From Verpa conica (taxonomy: Eukaryota; Ascomycota; Pezizomycetes; Pezizales; Morchellaceae): DNA of 64,000 nucleotides. Positions 45,894 through 57,711 of the stretch are shown here, piece by piece. The number at the start of each line of letters is the position of its first letter. Position 1 is the first letter of the stretch. Position numbers and translations under genes: made by a program. The notes under the pieces were generated by a model. That model was given only the letters and a program-made list of their open reading frames with translations. It was not told the origin of the DNA and searched no databases. The DNA is taken from the NCBI GenBank assembly GCA_033030425.1, contig JAUFSD010000012.1, positions 1,178,001-1,242,000 of the forward strand. The letters run 5' to 3'.

Positions 45894-48754
45894 TTTTATC
45901 AACTTATGGGATAGCCCTCACAACTAGATCTGAGGTCAATCTACCATAGGTAGGTATTTTTACTAAGTATTGATTTAAAAAAAGATAAGACCCAAAATGG
46001 GATTAGGAGTTACTTTATTAGCATTGCATTCACGATCGTATAATCTAAAAATACAGAATTTACTTATGCGGTATGTTTATCCCTATTCTCTTTCATGTGG
46101 TTTCCCCCCCCCACGGTGATATAGCTCTGTAAAGACATGGTTTGATACATCGGTATATCCTTATAGGACATATAGCCTTATAAAACAAATAATACTAAAT
46201 GTTGGTTAAGGGTTTGAGACTGGGGGTAAATAGGGCACTCATGCCATGGTGCTCTCCTCTCTCAAAACATTTGTACCTATTTCCTAAAATATACTACCGC
46301 TTTCTATAAGAAAAACTACTAAAAGAGATGAGGGTATTCTTACCTGGTGATAGCTTTGTATAGAATTTCACTGGGCTGCTAAGTACATCATTGTAATTAT
46401 AGAATGAGTGATATGCGTAAGTGAGGTGATATACTTAGCTGTATATCGTTTTTCTTTTCCCGAGTCGGTGAGCCCTAGACTGCTGATAATATGGTTACTC
46501 TAGGACCTATGATATGGTTCTAGAATATTTTGGTGTGTTCTGTTTGGGTAGCGTGTAACTGCATACACGAGATATATCTTTTTCTACATGTATATATTTT
46601 AATAGAGTCTATGAATTGCCACTCTTGGAATGTGATAGAGAAGATATCTTTGAAAACCAGTAAGTCCGTTATGCCTCCGTAGACTAATGGGTGCTTGATT
46701 ATTCATCGATCGGTAATAGCTTTATTCTGTTTATGTTTGGCCTGCATTTCACCCTTAATGTATGGGGTTTAGAGAAGATATCGTACCGTAGGGTAATGTA
46801 ATTGAGTGTGTATGGAAAGGGATTTAATAGTGGAGGTTCTCTAGTTGATTTAAACTCTATAGCTCTGTCCGACACCGAATATTGACTAAGTAGAGCTCTT
46901 TTAGTGCTGGTGCAATGTATAATGTTTTACCTAGCTTAGTTTACTTCCAAGAAAGTTTTTCTTAAGGCGGCTGTAGAACCGCTCCTTCTGAGAAATATAT
47001 ACCATAGGGTCAATACCCGTGCGCTAAAAGGTGTAGACTATGGTCGATGGCGTGGAATTTCTTTTATAACTTCTGATATGGTTGCTAGCTCTGGTGTTCC
47101 TCTAGAATGGCGTTTCCTGAGATATAGGAGAATGTCGCTCTATGTGTATGCTCAATCTTTGGAGCTAATAGAATTACTCTTCTACTTCTCAGCTAAGGGG
47201 AACGCCTACTTGTGACAGGTAGCGATGTTTAATATTTCAGGCGCTAAAATGCCATGCGTCTCCGTGGCTGTAGGACTTGGCCATGACCGACGTATTGTGA
47301 GGTTTAATGGGAATAATATCCTAGATTTGATGTCGAAATTGGCCATGGCTGTCCTGTCATTAGGTTTTTAGTGGGATACATATCTTGGGGCAGAGTGCGT
47401 AGGAGAGTTGAACTTGAGGACTGTATAATGCGTGATTAGTTCGGTCTTTCAAAGATAAAGACGAGGAGGATAGGTAACAAACAAAGCTGCTTAGAAAGTA
47501 TTGTCTACTTTCGAGAGGAATATTGTAATAATCTAACCTCCGGCTCCTTTAATTCATTGATTTTATAATCTAATATGGCTCTCCTAATTTTGAATTCGTG
47601 TTGTAATAGTTTGTTTTGTGAAGAGGGGAAAGGGTGAGGTATTGGCCTTCGTTGAATGTCTAGGGGAGGTACGGGATGATAAAGGATATTGTTTGCTAAC
47701 AAATATCGGTTAAATTTGATTTAAAACAGATCACACAACCAATAGCCGTCTCTTGATTGCTTATAGCATTAGCGGTACTTAGAGTAGTGCTTTGCTTTGG
47801 GTATCCGCTTTCGAACCCAGCCCAGCCCGTCTCCTATACTGAATGTACTTATACTAAGGAACTACTGTTTTCTGCTCCTGTATTGAATTTAGGTGACTTG
47901 GAAAATAGTTAGCTAGATTTGTTAAGGGTTTGAAAAAACAAACTACTTTTAAGACTGGTGATTTTTACCGACTTGTGATCAATTATAGTAGTTTTGTGAA
48001 AAGTGTGTTTTCATAAACGCCTCATATAACACATTTCCCTAAGATTTAGATTATATGTCTGTTTTTATCTGATAGCATGATGTAGTCTCGCTCCTGAGCT
48101 AAGGTTGTTGAGTGGTGGGTGATTTTCTGTGAAGGTGTTTCGCCGATCACCGATAAGAAAGCTTAACTTGGCACACATCTGATAACGATAAGGCAAGACA
48201 GATTTTCCATCACACACCAACAATCGATTGTTTACGAGTTTCGCACATCTAATTTTATGGGGCAGGGAAATTTTTTCTCTCCCTTCTCCAGTTTGAGAGA
48301 TTCCCGCGGGAGCTCCTCCATGTAGTGTGACCTCAATCTGCAGGAGGTTGGCCGGAGTAGGAAAATTTCTGTTTGGCTTTCAGAGCCACATTTCCACTGA
48401 TTTTCACTTTGACTGCATCTGAAAATTTGAAAGTGCAGACACCGCAGTTGATGTCACTGGAGCGCATGAGGGCCATCTGGATTAATATTTAGAAGCGCAT
48501 GTGCTCTAAAGTATGAAAACAATTGAAAAGGCCGTTGGACTCAATTCTCGCTCCTGACGGTCTCTGGACGTTCAGTGGTATACGAGGCGGCTGAGTTTCC
48601 AGTTCATACGCTACGTTGAGTTTGGGTTAGGCCTCTTCCCTCCACTATTTCGCTTGCTCTGCCTACCCTTGCTTTTGCTGTTGCTGGTGGGGCAAGTAGC
48701 CACGGGAAAGGAAAAAAAAATTGTTGCAGGGAATCCTCACAAGACGACTGAAAA

Positions 48755-48760
48755 GAGTCA
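48755..48760 (-). promoter_or_regulatory. Candidate Cpc1/Gcn4-type TGACTC site
   Basis: TGACTC lies about 150 bp upstream of the start codon of an arginine-pathway gene, where cross-pathway control sites are expected. A single hexamer is weak evidence and it may lie within the leader. Confidence 0.25.
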
Positions 48761-48910
48761 CCAGCTCTCCTTCTCCTCCCGCTTTCTATTCTACCTTCCC
48801 ACAAGAATTACCTATCACTTTCATACCAGTGAAATTACTCTCATCATTAGCAGGTTGCTTCTTTTTCCGTCATCAATTGACCCCTCTAGATAAACTCTGC
48901 TTTTGCTGCA

Positions 48911-51900
48911 ATGGCTCTGGCTCATCGACTTGCCCTGCGCTCTTTGCGTCAGGGCGTGACGTCGTGTGCGAAGCCCTCTCGTTCAATCTCTTCACTATCT
49001 AGGCTTCTCTCAACACCTCCAGTTGCAACACCATCCCCTCAAAGTGCACTGAAAAGTAGCAAGGGATGGAAATCAATTCAGCAAGCCCGTACCTTCTCTT
49101 CATCGGTAAAGTTGCGGGAGTCACAGAAGGCTCCCTCGGCACAGGCGTACCTTGCTTCTGGGGCAATTGAGGGCAGCAATGGCCTGGTAGACGTTAACAA
49201 AGTCCTGGTTATCGGGAGTGGTGGATTGAGCATTGGACAGGCAGGAGAATTCGACTATTCCGGTAGGTATCTTTTCTGCTAAAATTGAATTTTTAGACCC
49301 AATTCGACATCTGGAAATGAGTCATGAGATTGTAATTGCTGATGAGGGTTTTCTGTATAGGCTCTCAAGCACTCAAGGCCCTCAAGGAAGCAGGAAAGAA
49401 GTCTATTCTTATAAATCCTAACATTGCAACTATTCAGACATCACACATTCTCGCTGATGAAGTCTACTATGTTCCCGTTACCCCCGAATACATCTCGCAC
49501 GTCATTGAGCGGGAAAGACCTGATGGTATCCTGCTCACCTTTGGTGGGCAGACCGCTCTCAATGTTGGTGTCAAGATGGAAAAGATGGGTGTCTTTGAAC
49601 GTATGGGTGTCAAGGTTTTGGGAACCCCAATCAAGACTTTGGAGACCAGTGAGGACCGAGATTTGTTTGCCAAAGCATTGAATGGTACTGTAAACTCCAA
49701 AAACGAAGCCCCTCGGAGAGTTATAAAGCGATTTTTTACTAATGTTAAACTACAGAAATCGAAATTCCTATTGCCGAGTCAATTGCCGTAGAAAGTGTTG
49801 ATGCGGCCCTAGAAGCAGCAGAGACTATTGGATACCCTATTATCGTACGTTCTGCATACGCTCTCGGAGGTCTTGGATCTGGCTTTGCCAATAACAAAGA
49901 AGAACTTCACGATCTTTCTGCACGTTCCCTCTCTCTTTCTCCCCAAATCCTCGTTGAGAAATCCCTCAAGGGCTGGAAAGAAGTTGAGTACGAAGTCGTT
50001 CGTGATGCATCAAACAACTGTATCACTGTGTGCAACATGGAGAATTTTGATCCCCTGGGTATTCATACTGGTGACTCTATTGTCGTAGCACCTTCTCAGA
50101 CATTGAGTGATGAAGAGTACCACATGTTGCGCTCTGCCGCTATTAAAATTGTTAGGCATCTGGGAGTCGTTGGAGAGTGCAACGTGCAATATGCGCTCCA
50201 ACCTGATGGTCTAGACTACAGAGTTATTGAAGTTAACGCTCGTCTTTCTCGATCCTCCGCTTTAGCTTCTAAGGCTACCGGCTATCCCCTTGCCTACACT
50301 GCTGCTAAGATTGCCCTCGGTCACACTCTCCCAGAGCTTCCAAATGCAGTCACCAAGACTACTACTGCTAACTTCGAGCCCTCGCTCGACTACATTGTTA
50401 CGAAGATTCCTCGATGGGACTTGAGCAAGTTCGCTCACGTTAAGCGTGATATCGGATCTTCTATGAAGTCTGTTGGTGAGGTCATGGCCATTGGACGTAC
50501 CTTTGAAGAGTCTATCCAAAAGGCTATTCGCCAGGTTGACCCCCAATACCTTGGTTTCCAGGGAGGAGAGTTTGAAGATCTTGACGACACCCTCCGCAAC
50601 CCTACTGACCGCCGATGGCTCGCCGTCGGTCAGGCTATGCTACACGAGGGTTACTCTGTTGATAAGCTCCATGAAATGACTAAGATCGACAAATGGTTCC
50701 TGTACAAACTTCAGAATATTGTCGATAAATACAGGGAACTCGAGGAGGTTGGATCATTGTTCGGCATTACTAGAGATCTTATGAGCTCTGCCAAGAAAAT
50801 GGGATTCTCAGACAAACAGATTGCTAAGTGTGTTGGCTCTACTGAAGATGAGGTCAGATCTCGCAGGAAGAGATTTGGAATCACGCCGTTCGTGAAGAAG
50901 ATTGATACTCTTGCCGCAGAATTTCCTGCTGATACCAATTACCTTTACACCACTTATAATGCTTCTTCGCACGACGTCAAATTTGAGGAGCATGGTATTG
51001 TTATCTTGGGATCTGGTGTGTACAGGATTGGTTCTTCTGTGGAGTTTGATTGGTGCGCTGTGTCCTGTACTGTTGCTCTCCGTAAGATGGGAAAGAAGAC
51101 TATCATGATCAACTACAACCCAGAGACCTATTCTACCGATTTCGACACCGCCGACAAGCTCTACTTCGAGGAACTAAGTTACGAGAGGGTTATGGATATT
51201 TATGAGCTCGAGCAGGCTGTTGGTGTTGTTGTTTCTGTTGGTGGGCAACTTCCGCAGAACATTGCACTCAAGCTTCAAGAAAACAGTGCAAAGGTTCTTG
51301 GAACTAACCCAGAAGATATTGACAAGGCTGAAGATCGTCACAAATTCTCTCAAATACTTGATAGCATTGGGGTTGACCAGCCAGCGTGGAAGGAGTTGAC
51401 AAACGTCAATGCTGCCAGGGAGTTTGCGGACACCGTCGGATACCCCGTTCTAGTTAGGCCTAGTTACGTGCTTTCTGGTGCAGCCATGAGTGTTATCAGA
51501 ACTGAGGAAGAGCTCGAACAGAAGCTTCTTAATGCCTCTAATGTCAGCCCAGATCACCCAGTCGTCATCACAAAGTTCATTGAAGGCGCTATGGAGATCG
51601 ACGTTGATGCTGTTGCATCTGGAGGAAGCCTGATTATCCACGCCGTCTCTGAGCACGTCGAGGCTGCTGGTGTTCACTCTGGCGATGCCACCCTTGTCCT
51701 TCCCCCGGTCACACTTGACCAGAGCACCATGGACCGTGTTAAGGAGATTGCTCAGAAGGTTGCCAAGGCGTGGAATATTAATGGACCTTTCAACATGCAG
51801 ATTATCAAGGCCAATGAGGGTGAGAAGGTCGCACTCAAGGTCATTGAATGTAATCTCCGCGCTTCCCGTTCATTTCCCTTCGTCTCTAAAGTTCTTGGAA

Positions 51901-52643
51901 CCAACTTCATCGATGTTGCTACTAAGGCCCTTGTTGGAAAGGACGTCCCCGAGCCCACTGATCTCATGGCTATCAAGCGTAACTATACTGCTACCAAGGT
52001 TCCTCAATTCTCGTGGACTCGTCTTGCTGGTGCGGACCCCTTCCTCGGTGTTGAAATGGCTTCCACCGGTGAAATCGCTTGTTTCGGAAAGGACCTCTTG
52101 GAGTCGTACTGGGCTTCCATGCAGTCTACCATGAACTTCTCTGTTCCCCAGCCCGGTAGTGGTCTCCTCTTCGGTGGTAATACCAACAAGACTGAATTGG
52201 TGGATATTGTTAAATTGCTTGCCCCAATGGGATACAAGCTGTATGCTGTCTCTAAGGAGATCAAGGAGCATCTTGAGAAGAGTGCCGAGGGTATCAGTGT
52301 TGAGGTTATTGAATTCCCCAAAACTGACAAGAGGAAGTTGAGAGAGGTGTTCCAGAAATACAAAATTTCCGGTGTCTTTAACCTTACCAACGATAGAGCT
52401 AAGACCTTGATTGATGAGGACTATGTCATGAGGAGGAATGCGGTAGACTTTAACGTACCTTTGTTTATGGAGCCTAAGGTATGTTCTTGCATCGATCGTA
52501 TGTTTTCGGAGTTTACTGACGATTTGGATAATTAGACTGCTTTGTTGTTTGCAAGGTGCTTGGAGGCGAAGTTACCCTTGACTAAGGAGATTCCCGGTGA
52601 GGTCAAGAGGTGGAGCGAATTTATCGGTGGGAAGCCGTTGTAG
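48911..52643 (+). CDS. cpa2: Arginine-type carbamoyl-phosphate synthase, large subunit (mitochondrial)
   Basis: Four exons, 48911-49262, 49361-49684, 49756-52478 and 52536-52643, give 1168 aa, the usual size. Introns 49263-49360, 49685-49755 and 52479-52535 all restore phase. An Arg/Ser-rich leader ([15 protein letters not shown]...) of about 70 residues indicates mitochondrial import. The first ATP-grasp unit begins [20 protein letters not shown] and continues with [26 protein letters not shown] and [18 protein letters not shown]. The second repeats the theme: [45 protein letters not shown], and [20 protein letters not shown]-terminal methylglyoxal-synthase-like domain follows ([20 protein letters not shown]). 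With the Cpa1 glutaminase it makes carbamoyl phosphate for ornithine transcarbamylase. It is separate from pyrimidine CAD because no dihydroorotase or ATCase is fused. Confidence 0.96.
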
Positions 52644-53595
52644 AAAGGTATTGTAGGAGGTAGTGGTGTTGAGGTTAGGGGTTTAAAAAAAAGCCTGGGT
52701 TCAGTTTCTGATATCAATTTCTTTCTATTTTTTCTAAGTTCATACCATCTCCAACTTTTTGCTTTTTCTTTTGCGGGGGCTAAGTGGGAGTGGTGTTCAG
52801 TTTGTGGTTCGGGCTCTTATGTATGTAAATTCTCTTTGATTTAGCTAGTGTCAAAAGTTTTGGGGGGTTTTCTGCAATAACTTTGATTTGAAAGGTGTGC
52901 TTCTCCTTGAATTTGATTGTCTTGCCTTATTTACGGTTCTTTCAGTATGTTTCTCCTCGTCTTTCTTGAGCCTACAATTATACTGAGGGGGTTCTATGCT
53001 ATCTTCTCGAGATTCCTAGGAATAATAACTGTTCTTCCCGGAAATAGATAACCTTGAATCATTGCCATGGCTCTTTCAGAATTATTATTCCTCCTTCTCA
53101 CTCTAGCAGACGTTTTAAGTATCAGGATCACCCGAAAATTTCCATGTATTATGATTAATTAACTCATTAATTCACTAGAAGACAAGCTCAGCTTTAATCG
53201 GGTGGTAAAGTATGATTCTAGCCAACATAGATATCTGAAGGTCAACTCTGGGATAGTTGTATAGGATCATGTATGTACAGCGTACGGCAAAAAAGATTGA
53301 GAAACCAGGTTCTGCTAATAGGGTCTTTGTCAAAAACACAAAGAACGAATAGGAACGCTGATTCTCGTGTCCCGCGCTTCCCGATCTTTCTTACCGTTCG
53401 GTGTACTACGAATTAAGTAGCCAACATCAAGGGGATTAGCGATTAGTAAGCTAGACTACCAAGTTTTAGACTCCTATCCCGCGTAGCAGCTCCACCCGTT
53501 GCCATCGATTGACAGAAGCCCCATCTTCGCCTCCACCTCCACCATAGCAATAACTCTTCTTATCTGGTCAAATATATCAACAGCCCTCAAAAGAC
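52644..53595. other. Intergenic
   Basis: 3' flank of the CPSase gene and 5' flank of the first F-box-like gene. No gene or repeat was recognised. Confidence 0.45.
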
Positions 53596-54847
53596 ATGGA
53601 GGAGCTTAGTGTCGAAATACTTCGCGGCATCATCAGCTATATTGACTCAAAGAGAGATCTTCAAAACCTGCGGCTAGTGCAGCGCTCATTTGCGAACGTC
53701 ACGAACGAATTTCTATTTCGCGTTATCAATATCGTACCACCCCTCGGGGAAATTTCTTCAATCCGCGAACTATCTCATAGAAAGGACTTGGCCCAGTATG
53801 TGAAGGAATTGGTTGTGCATATCTATAGCTGGGTGGATTTCGCGTGGACGGAATACTGTGAAGTTTACAGAACTAGCCCACATACAGTAGAGGAAGATTT
53901 GGAAATCTACAAAGCCTACCTTTTTGAAGAATACCTAAGAAAGGACCGAGGCGTCTTTGGCTTCCAGGGAACACCCGAGTACACGGTCCTACTTTCAGAG
54001 TGTTTTCAAGGTTTTCCAAATCTTAAATCGGCCCGGATAGCAGTAGATCCCTCTTTCTACCAGGCAGACTACTGGGACTACCGCAGAAATGATAAAACTA
54101 TAGAGCATTTAAAAACCCTCCACGGCGCCGATGGCGATATTGATGATATGAATTCGTTCTCTGTAGTTGTAAATGCGGCTTACACCACCGACCTGGAGCT
54201 TACATCCTTTAGTGCAAACTTTTCAGCTGAGCTATTAACTAACTCGGAGCTTGGGAGTCGTGCCGCATCCGTTTTCAGGAACTGCAGAGCACTGGAACTG
54301 ATATTCAACGGGTGCGCCAAAACGGTACCGCCTTTAGGCAATAGCGCCATAGGTAATCCATTTCTTAGTATTCTTTCTCCAGCAGTCTATCTAGAAGAAT
54401 TGAAAATCAGATTCTGGGATGACAAGGATTATACTGAAGTCCTGCCGATGAACTATCTGGGCGGGGGACATGTCTGGCCCCGCCTAGAAGCACTATTTTT
54501 GGAAGACCGGCCTATGGAGATCCATGTACTTACAGGCTTTTTAAGGCGGCATAAAAAAAACACTAAGAAAGGTTGTTCTCAGGCCTACCCTACAGGAGGG
54601 GTTTTGGTTAGATATTGCGTTGTTTATGAAGAGAGAACTTGACCTTACAGAGGTTTCTTTCATAGATTATGATATCCGTTCAGAACACAATCACATTTTG
54701 CTAGATGAAAAGTACTACTATTATGTCTGCGGAGTTAAGAAGATGGTGGATTATGTCCTCAATAGAGAGATTGTGGATATTAGTATGGAAATGGGTATAG
54801 ATAGGTGTCTCTTCAGCCAACTTTCTCCTGAGGTTTATGATCATTGA
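53596..54847 (+). CDS. F-box-like protein, copy 1, frameshifted at an A8 run
   Basis: Starts MEELSVEILRGIISYIDSKR, an F-box-like motif closely matching the copy at 61980. The opening frame runs to 54642 (348 aa), but homology to the paralog switches frame at the A8 tract 54553-54560. Copy 2 has FSYRHRKTLRRVALANPL; here FLRRHKK is followed in the other frame by LRKVVLRPTLQEGFW and FMKRELDLTEVSFIDYD up to the stop at 54847. The span is one base longer than a multiple of three, so a single extra base explains it. Either a recent inactivating indel, a homopolymer sequencing error, or a genuine shorter protein is possible. The middle (FPNLKSARIAVD, LELTSFSANF, LEELKIRFWDD) looks LRR-like. Substrate unknown. 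Confidence 0.7.
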
Positions 54848-56591
54848 GAGCTGGGGTTAGGTAAACACTTTTTATGTATAAATTTCAAATCTCTAGGATT
54901 CCCATGTCGATAATATCTGCTTGGGCGATAGCTAAAGAACAAGGGTTGAATTGTGTCATAACACTCATCTCTCCATTATGGAGACCATAAAGCCAAATAG
55001 AATTTCTCAGTGCGGATTTTATTTAGATAGAGTACTTTTTTAAAAAAGAAAATTTTTCTGCAAATTGAACTCTACCACTCACGTAATCTTCTCCGAGTCT
55101 TGCAAAAACTCATAGTAGATGACTACTCCCGCTATCAGGGTATATCTAAAATATGGTCTCAACTCACTGATCGAAACGTGCAACTTGAATGATACTAAAA
55201 CTTTCGAAATTACCTAATACATGAAGCCTAATGCTGTAAAGCCTCTCGTTTGAATCAAGAACCAGTAGAGTAGGGGTAGGTAACTCCAAAACCACCTTTA
55301 TTACTGCTTTCCAATGTTGTTGGGTATATCTAATAGGGCTATATATTATTAGTGAGAAATTTAGAAGTTGCGGGCTTGAATGTAACCCTAATTAAGTGGT
55401 GTATCCTACCATCATGATGTATCACTCGTAGCCTAGAGTGCCTAATCCAAAAGATAAAGGCTTACTATAATAAGTATGTTTTGCACTATCCCCTCTCTTA
55501 CTACTTTGATAAAAAAAATTTCTAAGTGCTGCCAATTAGACGTGGGGTTTACCTAATAAGCCATCTTGCCGGGTTTTCTGGTGATATTTTAACGTAGCCT
55601 AGCACTACACCGGGAAGCATCTGATCTAATAACTACTACTCATAGCTTTTGGCTGACCTACAACTAACTTTTGGAGCTCGTTCAACAATTATAGGGTGTT
55701 ATCATGTCGAGTGATTCATTATGATCTTGTGCATGTACCCTAACTATGATATAGTGGGTCTGTCTCCTAAGGTCACTATACACTATATGAAGTATGAAGA
55801 CTAGCCTACTAGGTCCGATGTATTTTATTTTTCTACCACTGTATGGTCCGCGGGGGTTACTCCTTGGCTTAGGTGAGGTTAGAACTTAATATTCGGATCG
55901 ATTGCCTTGTGCTTCCACACCATGAATTCGACCCGAAAATTCTTGGCAGTACATACATAAATACGCCTTTAATAAAGATATCTTCGCTAAGAACTACCTA
56001 GATAACTCTCGATTATTTAATAGCGGCAGGGTATCAGGTGCGGTGTTACCCACCGGGAAGGCTGTTTACTCATGACACATTTTCGGGAGGATATTAGAAT
56101 ATGTTAACGGTTTGGCCAAGTAGCACGTTGGATTCTGACGGTTGGTAGCATATTTCCACGGGACGTGCTTTTGTTGCACTGAATACCTTCCTAAATAGGC
56201 GCGTTATTAATTATAGGGGGGTTATAGTAGCTGTTATCTATATACTTTGGTGATTTTCTGAGTGTTTGGTTAATCTGAAGGGAAATACTTCATTTATACA
56301 TATATAATACGGAATAGAAACTGTAGTAGAGAGATCTATACTATGAGAGTTATTTTACTATAAAAGGTAATATCAATGAAGCCCTGTAGTACTAAGATCA
56401 ATAGATATAGAATCTATATATAATTGGGATGTATCCCTCTTTAGGGAACATGTCGCTACTTTACTTCCTCAGCAAACTGGTTCTGGCAACAGCCCCCCCT
56501 ATAGCCATCCACCACTCAAACACCAGAAACTCCACTCCCATTGAAGGACTTCTCCCCCCATACTGATATCTGCCTAAACTATTATCAAAGT
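54848..56591. other. Intergenic
   Basis: 1.7 kb of AT-rich sequence between the first F-box-like gene and the orphan ORF. No coding, RNA or repeat element was recognised. Confidence 0.45.
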
Positions 56592-57089
56592 ATGGAGTTT
56601 ACGGAGAGCGGATATATTATTGTGCCACGGAATATTCTCGACGACCCAATTAAGTCAGACCCCAAAATATTCCGAGGCATCGACCAGATAAAGAAGGACC
56701 TAGACATATTCTGGATGGAAGTGGGTGTTTTGGTCCAAGCTCAGGCAGATCTACACTTTGACCCTCTTAGGCGCAGCGACATCAAAGCCGAGCAAGACGC
56801 TTATTGGGCAAGATTTGAACCTTGGATTACTACTGAGGCGAAGCGTCAGATTGATTCACTACTGGAAAGGCTGGGGACGTACTTTACTACAGAAGGTTAT
56901 GCAAAGGACTTTGCGACAAAATATCCTAAGGAAGAGTACTGCCTTAAGTATGATTGTTTTGAAATTATTTATAGGCAGTATGAGATCTTGTGGAACTTCT
57001 GTACAGGATTCGCCGAGCTTCGTAAGGGTGATATTCTGCGTTCACTTCAGCCGCAGGGTAAAGGCTCGAGGAAGCTTATTGTTTCTTAA
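56592..57089 (+). CDS. Hypothetical protein, 165 aa
   Basis: ATG 56592 opens a 165-aa frame; the frame extends a little upstream without an ATG. The product is acidic to neutral, predicted helical and rich in aromatic residues (AYWARFEPWITTEAKRQIDS, EEYCLKYDCFEIIYRQYEIL). It has no signal peptide, membrane span or domain that I recognise. Its amino-acid composition is protein-like, and it sits in an accessory interval between F-box-like paralogs. It could be a lineage-specific gene; no intron is needed. Function unknown. Confidence 0.45.
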   Translation: MEFTESGYIIVPRNILDDPIKSDPKIFRGIDQIKKDLDIFWMEVGVLVQAQADLHFDPLRRSDIKAEQDAYWARFEPWITTEAKRQIDSLLERLGTYFTTEGYAKDFATKYPKEEYCLKYDCFEIIYRQYEILWNFCTGFAELRKGDILRSLQPQGKGSRKLIVS

Positions 57090-57711
57090 GTTATACTTGG
57101 ATTTATACCTCGATCTGCAGCTGTATACTTAGATACTACTGATCTAGAATAATTTTTGTTTCGTATTTTATAGGGTTTTCTAGTGTGTCACATAACCCCG
57201 GCGTCGAGCTATTACATCCTAGTCGTGGAACTTTTATATGTCTACTTCTCTCTCCTTAAACCGTAACAGGTTTTTCAGGACTCTTAATACCCTGACTGCT
57301 ATTAGCTATAAGCTATTGATATTATGTCCCAGGCACTAGCCCGGGTATCTTAGGTGAAATCTCTGCCTTAGTTGGCAGTGCCATAAGGCTATTTAAATAT
57401 TAAACCTTCTCACCATATATCTGGCAATATATAGGCGTATATGGACCATAAACCTCACTTGGAAGTGATCCAGGTATGTTGAAGTGCTCTCATGTAGTTA
57501 GGAGGAAAATTGTACTAGTGGCCCTTTCTGGGATAGCGTAGTAATATTTCTACGAGAGATCACATGTACCTAGTATACAGTGGAATCATAACCCACCTGC
57601 TATACCTAAACTAGTAACTTGAGATGAATCTTTTATTTAAACCATCAAAAAGAAGGAGGAGAAAGCAAACACGAAAGCGAAAGCGAAAGAAGTGAGAGGA
57701 ACAAATTTGAG
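57090..57711. other. Convergent intergenic region
   Basis: Holds the 3' ends of the orphan ORF (+) and the membrane-protein gene (-). A short GAAAGC-type purine repeat lies near 57660-57695. Nothing else was recognised. Confidence 0.4.

Larger units (their letters stand above)
45267..48910. other. Long intergenic stretch with a short inverted-repeat element
   Basis: 3.6 kb without a convincing gene. A GATGA-rich microsatellite lies at about 45680-45710, and a 104-bp stretch with perfect 12-bp inverted ends at 45790-45893. The last 300 bp are the leader/promoter of the CPSase gene and include a TGACTC half-consensus (minus strand, 48755-48760) resembling the Gcn4/Cpc1 site. The rest is AT-rich and unrecognised. 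Confidence 0.4.
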
